Notes under the pieces: model-generated | What the model saw: only the letters and a program-made list of their open reading frames with translations | What the model was told of the DNA's origin: nothing | Databases searched by the model: none | Program-made: the position numbers and the translations under genes | From: Kibdelosporangium persicum | Lineage (GTDB): Bacteria > Actinomycetota > Actinomycetes > Mycobacteriales > Pseudonocardiaceae | Direction: 5' to 3' | Assembly (NCBI RefSeq): GCF_013280595.1 | Contig: NZ_JAAATY010000037.1 | Span: forward strand, 1-64,000 | Length of the DNA: 64,000 nucleotides | Shown here: one piece after another, positions 31,797 to 39,350 of the stretch | Layout: every line of letters begins with the position of its first letter | Position numbering within the stretch: position 1 is the first letter of the stretch

Positions 31797-31919
31797 TCAC
31801 TCCCACGTGTCGTACAGCCACACGATCTCGTCGCCGTTGCGAACGCCGACCCTGCCGGTCTCTTCGGCGAAACCGCCCAGCTCGAACACGGCCGGAGGCT
31901 CGTAGTTCTCCTTGTTCAC
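31797..31919 (-). CDS. Lasso peptide precursor A2
   Basis: The 40-residue precursor begins at GTG 31919, with AGGAG five bases upstream. The leader is MNKENYEPPAVFELGG followed by FAEETG. It has the YxxP element (YEPP) bound by the RRE protein and Thr at the second-last position of the leader. The predicted core is RVGVRNGDEIVWLYDTWE: Arg1 would close an isopeptide ring on Asp8 or Glu9, leaving a 9-10-residue tail rich in bulky residues (Trp12, Tyr14, Trp17) able to act as plugs. The cut after TG follows the pattern of fusilassin (leader end EATG). My calculated monoisotopic mass of the cyclised core is about 2188.07 Da. The gene is too short for ordinary gene calling. It duplicates A1, lying 355 bases away. 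Confidence 0.88.
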   Translation of the reverse strand: MNKENYEPPAVFELGGFAEETGRVGVRNGDEIVWLYDTWE

Positions 31920-31939
31920 CACATCTCCTTTCTCAAGGG

Positions 31940-31961
31940 GCGACCGGCGGACGCCGGTCGC
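31940..31961 (-). promoter_or_regulatory. 5' UTR hairpin before lasso precursor A2
   Basis: On the minus strand GCGACCGGCG, two bases, then CGCCGGTCGC form a perfect 10-bp stem about 20 bases upstream of the precursor start, just before the AAAGGAG ribosome site. The equivalent stem before A1 is kept through G-U pairs, which argues that it matters in RNA. Confidence 0.5.
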
Positions 31962-32151
31962 GCTCACCACTGCACATGGCTTTGGTGCCCACGTTCTTCC
32001 CCGGACATCGAGTGCCAGGGGCCGTTGTGAATCGGGGAATGAACTCGATCGCCAACCGCTAGGTGGCGACGAATTCGGCGTGGCGTGGCCAGCGGCGCAT
32101 CAGCCACAGTGGACGAACGTGGCGCGTCGTGCGGTCATACGACGATGGGGA

Positions 32152-32274
32152 TCACTCCCACGTGTCGAACATCCACACGTTCTCATCCCAGTTGCGAATG
32201 CCGTACCTGCCGGTTTCCTCGGCGAAACCGCCCAGCTCGAACACGGCCGGAGGTTCGTAGATCTCCTTGTTCAC
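32152..32274 (-). CDS. Lasso peptide precursor A1
   Basis: This 40-residue precursor begins at GTG 32274, with AGGAG five bases upstream; a second GTG directly before is badly spaced. The leader MNKEIYEPPAVFELGG then FAEETG differs from A2 at one residue and has the YEPP element and Thr at position -2. The predicted core RYGIRNWDENVWMFDTWE has Asp8 and Glu9 as ring acceptors and Trp12, Phe14, Trp17 in the tail. Calculated monoisotopic mass of the cyclised core is about 2398.06 Da. It follows B2 by 243 bases. If the leader ended one residue earlier, the core would begin with Gly and be 57.02 Da heavier, but Thr would then be the last leader residue, against the family rule. Confidence 0.9.
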   Translation of the reverse strand: MNKEIYEPPAVFELGGFAEETGRYGIRNWDENVWMFDTWE

Positions 32275-32293
32275 CACATCTCCTTTCTCAAGG

Positions 32294-32315
32294 GCAACCG
32301 ACGGACGCCGGTCGC
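32294..32315 (-). promoter_or_regulatory. 5' UTR hairpin before lasso precursor A1
   Basis: The minus-strand sequence GCGACCGGCG, two bases, CGTCGGTTGC folds into the same 10-bp stem as before A2, with two G-U pairs replacing G-C pairs. Position relative to the ribosome site is the same within one base. Confidence 0.45.
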
Positions 32316-32397
32316 GCTCACCACGGCATGTGGTTTCGATGCCGCGTGCCTTCGCCGGTCCGATGCGAACCGGAAATGAGGCCGGTCGCCGACCACG

Positions 32398-32519
32398 AGG
32401 TCGTGTTTCGAATGTCCCGGTCGATGAGAGTCTGCCCCGGCCGGAGGCCGGAGTCGGCTCGGTGGCGCCAGGGGCCGCATCCGGCCCGGCTATCGCGATC
32501 GGGCATTAGAACACGACCT
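32398..32519. repeat. Inverted repeat pair between B2 and precursor A1
   Basis: AGGTCGTGTTTCGAATG at 32398-32414 and CATTAGAACACGACCT at 32504-32519 are near-perfect inverted repeats 89 bases apart; one arm includes part of the B2 stop codon. They could form a long-range RNA stem at the end of B2 or be the ends of a tiny MITE-like insertion. No target-site duplication is evident. Confidence 0.4.
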
Positions 32520-32928
32520 AAGCGGCGACTTCAGTCAGTTTGATGTAGACGGTTTGGTCGGCGAACTCGCCGACCATCATTCCGTCAGCCTCCACCCAGG
32601 CGTGGGCCGTGAACGGGGGAGCAGCAAGAACTCCGACGCACCAAGCAGCCCAACTGCCACGCAGCCTGCACAGCAGCACAGTCGCCAGCGACCGCGGCAG
32701 GCATGCGTTGCCTCCGCAGCACCGTGTGCTGACGACAAGCACCGAGTTGCGGGCCGCTCTGGCCTCCTCGAACGTAGCCGGGCGGCAGTTCGCGCTCAGC
32801 TTCCTGAGCACATGCGCGATCTTCTTGGGACTCCGCTTCGCGAGCAGTCTCGCGACCCCCACGACGGCACGGACCAGCACTTGGTCGGCGACGGAGACTT
32901 TCGCGTCAGCATCCGGAAGAATCGGCAT
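32518..32928 (-). CDS. Lasso peptide leader peptidase (B2, transglutaminase-like)
   Basis: The 136-residue protein is the B2 type of lasso maturation enzyme, a transglutaminase-fold cysteine protease that removes the leader. The catalytic Cys76 lies in GGNACLPRSLA and His109 in TAHAWVE, with acidic residues E113/D115 just after. Length and motif order fit the family. Its start overlaps the B1 stop (TGATG), so the two are translationally coupled, as expected for a split B protein whose parts work together with the precursor. Confidence 0.93.
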   Translation of the reverse strand: MPILPDADAKVSVADQVLVRAVVGVARLLAKRSPKKIAHVLRKLSANCRPATFEEARAARNSVLVVSTRCCGGNACLPRSLATVLLCRLRGSWAAWCVGVLAAPPFTAHAWVEADGMMVGEFADQTVYIKLTEVAA

Positions 32929-33182
32929 CAGCCCACCACGACGCCGTTTGCCCGCAACTGCGTCAGCAACCGTGACACATCCCGGCGAGCGACCTCGGGC
33001 GTCACGTCGAACCGCGCGGCGAGGGCAGTGGCCGCCCCGGCCACGTCCTGCCCTTCGCTCAGCGAGGCCAGTATCACCTCGGCGGTCTTGTTGAGCTGCC
33101 AGTACTTTCCGGTCACTTGGTGTAACAGGACGACGCCGTACTCCGTCTTCGCCATCGAAACGTCCTCGTGCAAGCGGGTCAT
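32928..33182 (-). CDS. Lasso peptide RRE protein (B1, PqqD-like)
   Basis: This 84-residue protein is a stand-alone RiPP recognition element of the PqqD fold. It binds the precursor leader and presents it to B2 and the cyclase. Recognisable features are the beta-strand segment YGVVLLHQVTGKYWQLNKTAEVIL and the helical C-terminus with ARRDVSRLLTQLRANGVV. ATG 33182 is chosen because it overlaps the cyclase stop (ATGA); a second ATG at 33155 (MAKTEYG) is possible. It should recognise the YEPP element in both precursors. Confidence 0.9.
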   Translation of the reverse strand: MTRLHEDVSMAKTEYGVVLLHQVTGKYWQLNKTAEVILASLSEGQDVAGAATALAARFDVTPEVARRDVSRLLTQLRANGVVVG

Positions 33183-34993
33183 GGTGTGATCCGTTCCCTC
33201 ACTCCCGACTGGTTGCGTGCGAACACCGCGCCGTTCAGGGTGGTGTCCAGATCGCGGTTGATCGCCCCGGGTCCTTGTGGAAAGGCGTGTTCGGCCAGCA
33301 GCCGCAGGTCGATGATGCCGAGACCGGCCAACGGGGACTGCCCGCACAAAGCCAGGAGATCCTCCTTGTACCGTTCGATGCCGCGGGTGGCCTGCGTGGT
33401 GCCCGAGTTCTTTCTGCTGCGCGTGAGGAACTCGTCCGGCAGCCGGCCACGCATCGCCTCGCGCATCAATGGCTTGAACGCCTTGGGCTCGGCCCGTTCC
33501 TCACGTCGAACCGACAGCACCGCCTCTGCCACGCGGTCGTCGGAGATCGGTGCCTGGAAAGCCAGCCCGAGCTCGGCGCCGAGCTGTTCGCCGCCGCGCG
33601 TACTGCGTGCACCGTGGCGGATCATGCTGATTTCTCCGTGCGAAGCCAGGTCCGGGCCCAGCGGCTCGACGTCCTCGCACACCTTCCTTATCCGCTCGAC
33701 GATCGCCGCGCGGATATCGGCCGTGTACCAGCGGGGCCACGACAAGGGGGCATCCCAGTCGAGGCTCAACGTGGGTTTGGTCTTCTCGTCACGTTCGCCG
33801 ATTCGTTCGAGGTTGTCCACAAGCCACTGCCGGTACCCGCGCCGGTCGAACAGCTTGACGAAGGTCGCTCGGGCCGGCAGGCGTTCAAGTAGTTGGTACG
33901 CGCGCAGTCTGCGTAACGCCAAAAGCGGTCGACGTCGGAACAACGTGTGCTCGGCACGTGGGTGGCCGAACAGCAGCTCATCACCACCCAGCCCAGTGAG
34001 GTACACCCTCGCACCGAGTTCCTTGGCTTGCTGCATCATGTACCGCATGCGAGGCCCGGCACGGAACGTATCCGACGGATCGTCCAGCTGGGCGTCCATC
34101 TCGAGCAATCCGTCGTAGAACTGCGGCATCTCGTCAGTGGAGAAAACACTGTGGTGCGCCACGTCAATCGTCCTGAGCGCGCGCCGTGCCCAGATCAGGT
34201 CCTCGCCACCACCTGGATCGTTGTTGTATGCCGTGCCGACGAGTAGCCGCGCCGGACCGCGCGCCGCGAAGTACGCCTGGGGCGTGGAATCGAAACCACC
34301 GGAAAGATCGGCGTACACGACATCGCTGCTCCGCGTCCGGGTCGACACTGCCTCCTCAAGGGCACGGCACAACCTTGCTGCGCCCTCGGTACGAGACAGC
34401 ACAGGCTCGGGAGGGCGCCACCAACGTGCGACCCTCACCCGGGAACCGTCCAGGATGGCGTAATGATCGGCGGGAACCGGCCGAACGCCCTGCCAGACAG
34501 GCAGTTCGCCCAAAGGATGGGGGATCTGGCGCAGCATCCTGATGGCGAGCGCAGTCTCGTCTATCGCGAACCCACCCAGATGTGCGAGCACATCTGCCCG
34601 ATCACAAGTTACTTCGCAGCCGTCGACGATGGCCGTGAACACTCGTCGCACGCCGCTGGCCGTGCCCTGCACCCGTACATGGCCACCGACTGAACCCACG
34701 AGAATGTGGCTTCCTGCCAGCGTGCCGGCCAGCGTGTCGAGGTCGGATACCTGTGTGCAGTTGTCCGCGGCACGCTGAAGGGCTTCCGTGGTGGCGGACG
34801 AGAACCCTATCACCGCCACTCGGTTCGGACCGGCGGTGTTGACCAAGACCTGCTCTGTGGGATAGGTGTGGATCACCCAGGGCCGCCCGGACGCGTGGCT
34901 CAGCACTGTACCCACTGACAGCCGCTCAGCGACTAGGCGGCCGCGGTCGCTGTCCGGCAGTGCCAATACGTACCATCCCCGATGAGCCCGCAC
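33179..34993 (-). CDS. Lasso cyclase (C protein, asparagine synthetase-like)
   Basis: The 604-residue protein adenylates the ring Asp/Glu side chain of the cleaved core and closes the isopeptide bond with the N-terminal amine. It resembles asparagine synthetase B: an N-terminal glutaminase-like domain that does not begin with the nucleophilic Cys (MRAHRGWYVLAL), and a synthetase domain with the pyrophosphate loop YADLSGGFDSTPQAY near residue 250. GTG 34993 is preferred because GAGGAGAAC precedes it; the frame is open further upstream without a good start. It is the first gene of the lasso operon, so the operon promoter probably lies at about 35000-35200. Confidence 0.92.
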   Translation of the reverse strand: MRAHRGWYVLALPDSDRGRLVAERLSVGTVLSHASGRPWVIHTYPTEQVLVNTAGPNRVAVIGFSSATTEALQRAADNCTQVSDLDTLAGTLAGSHILVGSVGGHVRVQGTASGVRRVFTAIVDGCEVTCDRADVLAHLGGFAIDETALAIRMLRQIPHPLGELPVWQGVRPVPADHYAILDGSRVRVARWWRPPEPVLSRTEGAARLCRALEEAVSTRTRSSDVVYADLSGGFDSTPQAYFAARGPARLLVGTAYNNDPGGGEDLIWARRALRTIDVAHHSVFSTDEMPQFYDGLLEMDAQLDDPSDTFRAGPRMRYMMQQAKELGARVYLTGLGGDELLFGHPRAEHTLFRRRPLLALRRLRAYQLLERLPARATFVKLFDRRGYRQWLVDNLERIGERDEKTKPTLSLDWDAPLSWPRWYTADIRAAIVERIRKVCEDVEPLGPDLASHGEISMIRHGARSTRGGEQLGAELGLAFQAPISDDRVAEAVLSVRREERAEPKAFKPLMREAMRGRLPDEFLTRSRKNSGTTQATRGIERYKEDLLALCGQSPLAGLGIIDLRLLAEHAFPQGPGAINRDLDTTLNGAVFARNQSGVRERITP

Positions 34994-35220
34994 GACGTTC
35001 TCCTCATGAGTTCCCGATCCAGGGGCGCCACTTGTTCTGCGGCGGCACAGCCAACGATGCCAACGATCCGTGGCACCTGAGTTGTCCCAATGTGGCGCTG
35101 TTGTGGCGTCGCCGTGGTACGCCGCCGGGGCCTCGATGCATCGCACGAGCCGCTACCACCGGATCCGTCGAAGCACGCGATGAGCTGCGACCGAGGGGGC
35201 CCGGGCATCATCACCCGCAG

Positions 35221-35310
35221 GCCATCCGCCGCGGCACGTTCACGTCGGTCAAAGTCCTCATCGGACAGATTCGCGACCACGTCGACCACTGGGACGCCAA
35301 CGCCAAGCCC
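35221..35310 (+). pseudogene. Remnant of an IS630-family transposase
   Basis: Thirty codons read AIRRGTFTSVKVLIGQIRD then HVDHWDANAKP, closely resembling the C-terminal part of IS630-type DDE transposases from actinomycetes as I remember them. Nothing before or after in frame belongs to a transposase. It is a short relic in the 382-base gap between the lasso cyclase and the dehydratase gene; I see no other gene in that gap. Confidence 0.55.
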
Positions 35311-35375
35311 TCAGTCCGCACGGCCCTCACGGGATTGATCATTCGCGCCGGTCTGGGCGGCACTAGCGTCAGCCG

Positions 35376-36290
35376 CTACGAGTTGGCGCCGCTGATGAGC
35401 ACGGTGATGCGCTCTCCCGGCAGGTCCCGGGCGTGGTGGAGGGCGGCGGCGAACGCGGTGGCGCCGCCGGGTTCGGCGGCGATCCGCAGGTTGTCCCACA
35501 GTTGCCGCTGCGCCCGGCGGATCGCCTGATCGGGAGCGAGCAGGACCTGGGAGCGCTGGTCCAGCGCGACGGCGGTGGCGATGGCACCGGCCCGGCGGGC
35601 GCCGAGGCTGTCGACGGCGACTCCGGTCCGGTCGACATCGATGTCGACCGGCCGGCCCGCGGCGATCGCCGAAGCCAGCGAGGGGGCGGTTTCGGGTTCC
35701 GCCGCGATGACCTTGTTGCGGCCGCGCAGGGCGAGGCTGACACCGGCGAACAGGCCCCCTCCGCCGCAACCCACGATGACGACGTCGCCGACCGGGATCT
35801 GCTCGGCCAGCTCGCTGCCGACGGTGGACTGCCCCGCCACGGTGGCGACCTCGTCGTAAGCGTCGACGTGCACCACTTCGTGGTCGGCCGCGTACTGCCG
35901 GCTGGCCTGCAGGGCGTCGGCGTAGAAACCGTCGACGAGGTGCAGGTCCGCGCCGTACCGGCGGATGGCGTCCTGTTTGACCTGAGGGGAGAAGGAGGGG
36001 ACGAAGATCGTGGCGTGGACGCCGGCCTGGTGGGCGGCCCAGGCCACCGCCGCTCCGTGGTTTCCGCCGGAGGCGGCGGTGACGGAGGTCGCCCCGGCAG
36101 GGATGGTCAGCACGGCGTTCAACGCGCCTCGGGCTTTGAACGAGCCGGTGTGCTGCAACTGCTCCAGCTTCAGCGTCAGCGCGCCGGGGAAACCCACGTC
36201 CCGGCCGTCGATGTGCAGAATCGGGGTGCGGCGGACGCGGTCGCGCAGGCGGACGCGGGCCTGGGCCAGGTCTTCGTCGGTGGGGATCAC
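35376..36290 (-). CDS. Serine/threonine dehydratase-like PLP enzyme
   Basis: This 304-residue fold-type II PLP enzyme has TGSFKARGA (about residues 47-55) with the PLP lysine, ASGGNHGAAVAWAA (about 74-87) binding the substrate carboxylate, and VGCGGGGLFAG (about 171-181) binding the PLP phosphate. Family members deaminate serine or threonine to the 2-oxo acid; some are racemases, which the sequence cannot exclude. There is no C-terminal ACT domain, so it is probably the catabolic, non-allosteric type. GTG 36290 is chosen; the longer frame runs into the truncated nitrilase. The two overlap by 4 bases (GTGA). Confidence 0.85.
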   Translation of the reverse strand: MIPTDEDLAQARVRLRDRVRRTPILHIDGRDVGFPGALTLKLEQLQHTGSFKARGALNAVLTIPAGATSVTAASGGNHGAAVAWAAHQAGVHATIFVPSFSPQVKQDAIRRYGADLHLVDGFYADALQASRQYAADHEVVHVDAYDEVATVAGQSTVGSELAEQIPVGDVVIVGCGGGGLFAGVSLALRGRNKVIAAEPETAPSLASAIAAGRPVDIDVDRTGVAVDSLGARRAGAIATAVALDQRSQVLLAPDQAIRRAQRQLWDNLRIAAEPGGATAFAAALHHARDLPGERITVLISGANS

Positions 36291-36649
36291 GCCGCGGCCC
36301 CGGGCGTCGGTGCCGGCTGCCAGTCGCAGGTCGTCGTCGTGACGGCCGACTTCGGGCTTTCGCCATTCTGCCGGGCGATGCGGCCCAGGCGCAGGCACTC
36401 GTCTCCGGGAACGGTGATGGCCGCCTCCAGGTAGCGGCGGAACTGCTCACGTCCCGCCACGGTGCGGTCACCGACGACGGCGCCGAAGGTGCTGCCCTTG
36501 GGATAGCCACCGATGAAAGCCTCCGGGAACACGAGCAGTTCGGCGCCGGCTTCGGCTGCACGTGCCGACCAGTCGGCCACCACGTCCAGCGTGGCTGCCG
36601 GGTCGAAGAGGACGGGTGTGGCCTGGGCGACCGCGGCGCGTGTGGTCAT
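36287..36649 (-). pseudogene. Truncated nitrilase (N-terminal third only)
   Basis: The 120-codon frame begins like a nitrilase (MTTRAAVAQATPVLFD) and includes the catalytic Glu in LLVFPEAFIGGYPKGS, but leaves the family after RIARQNG, where the next conserved strand should start. The Lys and Cys of the Glu-Lys-Cys triad are missing, and full nitrilases have about 300-350 residues. The last 20 or so residues are unrelated and end over the start of the dehydratase gene. A good ribosome site (GGAGGATCG) and shared regulator promoter suggest it was once the first gene of this pair; a deletion probably removed the rest. Confidence 0.75.
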
Positions 36650-36661
36650 CGATCCTCCGAC

Positions 36662-36700
36662 TGTCTATTTCAGTGAACGATGCGTTCGCTATAGTAGACA
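36662..36700. promoter_or_regulatory. 39-bp interrupted palindrome, probable operator of the XRE-cupin regulator
   Basis: Bases 36662-36700 are symmetric about 36681: TGTCTA pairs with TAGACA at the ends and GAACG with CGTTC at the core, with 14 of 19 positions paired. It lies between the divergent nitrilase remnant and regulator genes. A -10-like TATAGT at 36690-36695 ends six bases before the regulator ATG, so that mRNA would be nearly leaderless and bound regulator would block its own promoter. Confidence 0.65.
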
Positions 36701-36701
36701 C

Positions 36702-37268
36702 ATGGATGGTTCGAACCTGCAAGCGGCTCTGGGGGAGCGGCTGCGCCGGCTCCGCGAGGAACGCGCGATGAGCGCCGCCGACCTCGCCCGCGCGTCCGGG
36801 GTGGCGCGAGCGACCCTGTCCAAGCTCGAAGCCGGTCAGGGCAACCCCACCCTGGACACGATCGGGGCGCTGGCGGCAGCGCTGAGCCTGCCGCTCGTCG
36901 ACCTCGTCGCGGAGCTGACCCCGCCCGCCGTACGGCTCGACCGCAGCCCCTCCGACTCTGATCCGACACCCAGTCAGCAACTGCTCACCCGCGTCGGCGG
37001 CAGCGGCATGACCGAGTTCTGGCGCCTGCGGCTCGGTCCGGGGCAACGCCTCGACCGGCAACCGCACGCCACCGGCACCACCGAGCACATCACCGTGATC
37101 ACCGGAAGCCTGCGGACGGGTCCGACCGACAACCTGCACGACGTGGCCGCCGGGGACTTCATCAGCTACCGTGCCGACATCCCACACTCCTACGTCGCCG
37201 GAGCCGAGGCCGTTCAGGCCGCCGTGGTCATGACCTACCTCCTGGCGCTGCCGGACCTCACCGCATGA
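36702..37268 (+). CDS. XRE-family transcriptional regulator with C-terminal cupin
   Basis: The 188-residue protein has an N-terminal helix-turn-helix (LREERAMSAADLARASGVAR then ATLSKLEAGQGNPT, about residues 17-50) and a cupin domain (about 95-180, with GQRLDRQPHATGTTEHITVI) that probably senses a small ligand. Such regulators often control a divergent amino-acid or amine utilisation gene. Here the divergent unit is the dehydratase behind a broken nitrilase. ATG 36702 is chosen; there is no ribosome site, but a -10-like element six bases upstream suggests a leaderless start. Confidence 0.9.
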   Translation: MDGSNLQAALGERLRRLREERAMSAADLARASGVARATLSKLEAGQGNPTLDTIGALAAALSLPLVDLVAELTPPAVRLDRSPSDSDPTPSQQLLTRVGGSGMTEFWRLRLGPGQRLDRQPHATGTTEHITVITGSLRTGPTDNLHDVAAGDFISYRADIPHSYVAGAEAVQAAVVMTYLLALPDLTA

Positions 37269-37464
37269 CGAGGCCGGCCCCTGTGATCGTTGGCGGAGCC
37301 CGCGGCGACCTGCCTGGCTTCATGTCGCTCCTTCCGGCAAGCACAACGACACCAAGATCGATCAACCGGCATGCTTCGAGGTCAGGCCGCCGGCGGCAAT
37401 CAGGTCGCGCTGATCCGTGATGCCGCGAGCAAGGTCCGGCAGGATGTCCCTACGCTTGCGGACC

Positions 37465-38874
37465 ATGAGCATCGGTACAGCGGCTCCCGAGTCACAGCCG
37501 AGTTCAGGACAGGCAGCCCCGCCTGGGGTCGGTGCTCGCCTCACGTCGTTCGGTTTGATCGTGCTCGTCGTGTTGTGCGGGATCACCCTTGTGTTCGGAT
37601 ACCTCAACAAGGACCGCTGCACCGGGCCGACGTTCGACCAGTGGGGCCGCAGCCAGCCCGACTTCGAGAAACGCCGGTACGAGGACATCTGCTACTCCGA
37701 CATCCAGACCCTGTGGATCGGCCGCGACATCGACCGCCACGTCTTCCCCTACGTCCACGGCAAACTGGCCGGTGACGGCCAGCCGATCGGCGGCGTCGTC
37801 GAGTACCCCGTGCTGACCGGTGTGTTCATCTGGGCGTCGGCGATCTTCGCCCACACCGACGCTGACTTCTTGTTGTACTCGGCCCTGCTGCTGGCTCCAT
37901 TCGGCCTGGCCACAGCGTGGCTGCTCGGCCGCATGTCGGGCTGGCGGGCACTGCTGTGGGCGATTGGTCCACCGCTGGTGATGTACGCGTTCCTCAACTG
38001 GGAGTTGCCGGTCGTGCTGTGCGCGACCGCGGCGTTCTACGTGATGCACCGATGGCCGGGCCGCCCTCTGCTGACACGCGCGACAGTGGCAGCCGTGTTG
38101 CTGGGCCTCGGCTTCGCATTCAAGCTATATCCGGCGATCTTCGTGCTGCCGTTGATGCTCTATGTCCTGACAGGCGGTCGCGACGGTGCGGAGTTCTCGG
38201 GTCGTCGCGGCCCAGACTGGAAAGGCGCGCTGCGAGTCGCGGGAGTGTCACTGGGCACCGCGGTGGCCGTGAACGTGCCTTTCATGCTGGCCGGCTTCGA
38301 AGGCTGGCTCGCGTCGTTCGAATTCCAGTTGCGACGCAAGGCCGACATCACCACGAACTCGATCTGGTTCTGGGGAGCCCGGCCCGACTCCGACCCGGAC
38401 AACGTGCCTGTCCAGGACCTGATCGGCACGCTCTCGCCACTCATGATGTTGATCTCGTTCGTAGTGGCGTGCGGCATCGGCTGGCTGCGGTACAAACGCG
38501 AAGGCACATATCCGTGGATCCCGGTATCTGCGGCAATGCTGTGCGGATTCCTGCTACTGCACAAGGTTCACTCACCGCAGTACATGCTCTGGCTGATCCC
38601 GATGTTCGTCCTGCTCAGAATCCGCTGGGGCTGGATCGTGGCCTACTACGTGGCGGACCTCGCGATGGGCATCGGCATCTTCCGCTGGTACTCCCAAATC
38701 TTCTACGGCCAAGCCGGCAACGTCTACGAAGGCTTCGCCGCGCAGGCCGTGATGGTCGGCGTTTGGGGCAGAGCTGTCCTGCTCGTCGGCCTGTTCTTCG
38801 TCTTCCTGGCAGCAAAGGAAACCTTCCAGCCCGAACGAGAACGCCACCCCCGTTTCCTCACCCCACACCAATAA
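37465..38874 (+). CDS. Polytopic membrane protein, GT87-type mannosyltransferase-like
   Basis: This protein of about 469 residues has many hydrophobic segments (for example LTSFGLIVLVVLCGITLVFG, FLLYSALLLAPFGLATAWLL, LLGLGFAFKLYPAIFVLPLM). The first extracellular loop carries acidic pairs (QTLWIGRDIDRHVFPYV), and the FKLYP element is typical of the GT87/DUF2029 family of polyprenol-phosphate-mannose-dependent mannosyltransferases in Actinobacteria, which add sugars to envelope glycolipids. The start is uncertain: ATG 37417, 37444 and 37465 are in frame, none with a good ribosome site. Neighbours give no pathway context. It could be another polyprenol-phosphate-sugar transferase. Confidence 0.75.
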   Translation: MSIGTAAPESQPSSGQAAPPGVGARLTSFGLIVLVVLCGITLVFGYLNKDRCTGPTFDQWGRSQPDFEKRRYEDICYSDIQTLWIGRDIDRHVFPYVHGKLAGDGQPIGGVVEYPVLTGVFIWASAIFAHTDADFLLYSALLLAPFGLATAWLLGRMSGWRALLWAIGPPLVMYAFLNWELPVVLCATAAFYVMHRWPGRPLLTRATVAAVLLGLGFAFKLYPAIFVLPLMLYVLTGGRDGAEFSGRRGPDWKGALRVAGVSLGTAVAVNVPFMLAGFEGWLASFEFQLRRKADITTNSIWFWGARPDSDPDNVPVQDLIGTLSPLMMLISFVVACGIGWLRYKREGTYPWIPVSAAMLCGFLLLHKVHSPQYMLWLIPMFVLLRIRWGWIVAYYVADLAMGIGIFRWYSQIFYGQAGNVYEGFAAQAVMVGVWGRAVLLVGLFFVFLAAKETFQPERERHPRFLTPHQ

Positions 38875-39113
38875 GACAGCTCCGCCGGCAAAGTTCGTGT
38901 ACCAGGCAAGCGGTGTCGATAGAGGTTGACCTTGTCAGCAGAAAGGGTTGGCGCCCCGAGCAAACCCAGCGCGGGCGGCGGCTGAAGGAAAGCGCCGACG
39001 ACTGACCCGCAACGGATGTCCGTGGGCCGAGCAGGTGATTGCCACCTGTTGCCCGGCTTGCTGAGCGATGCCCGTCGCTCGGCATCGAAGCCAGCACCGT
39101 GGCTCTACAGTGA

Positions 39114-39350
39114 ATGGTCGTGACGGCATCCGAGGACCTCACAGCGCCGGGACGCTGGAGCCCGCCCGCACCGCGCGAGCTGCCTGCGGTGCGGGAGACC
39201 CTAGCGGACTCGTTGCGCATCCCGAACCTGCGGGCCGAGGCCGCACGGAGCCGTCGTTCTCGGAGACGATGACCTCGGCGCCGGTGCCGGTCTGGCCCAG
39301 TACGTCCGGCGAGCGGTTGACGTCGCAGACACCGTGCTCGACTCGCGTTC
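39114..39350 (+). pseudogene. Frame-disrupted 5' part of the following membrane-protein gene
   Basis: From ATG 39114 one frame reads MVVTASEDLTAPGRWSPPAP onward with strongly GC3-biased codons to about 39248. The next frame over then continues as AVVLGDDDLGAGAGLAQYVR to VLDSR at about 39345, and the original frame resumes at VYNSSVD (39351). Two compensating single-base shifts would make this one 540-residue protein with the downstream ORF. A -10-like TACAGT lies three bases before the ATG, fitting a leaderless start. Sequencing error or real decay are both possible. Bases 38875-39113 hold nothing I can name. Confidence 0.45.

Larger units (their letters stand above)
31770..32350. repeat. Tandem duplication that created the two lasso precursor genes
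   Basis: The stretch from about 31770 to 31995 recurs from about 32125 to 32350, offset by 355 bases. Similarity covers roughly 27 bases after each stop codon, all of the leader, part of the core and about 75 bases upstream of each start, including the ribosome site and hairpin. The leader is nearly identical, while 8 of 18 core residues differ. The spacer between the copies is not shared. Confidence 0.75.

Noticed and set aside
34960-35529. 189-codon plus-strand ORF spanning the lasso/dehydratase gap
   Set aside because: Only 30 codons (35221-35310) look like a protein (transposase); the rest is antisense to the cyclase and dehydratase genes.
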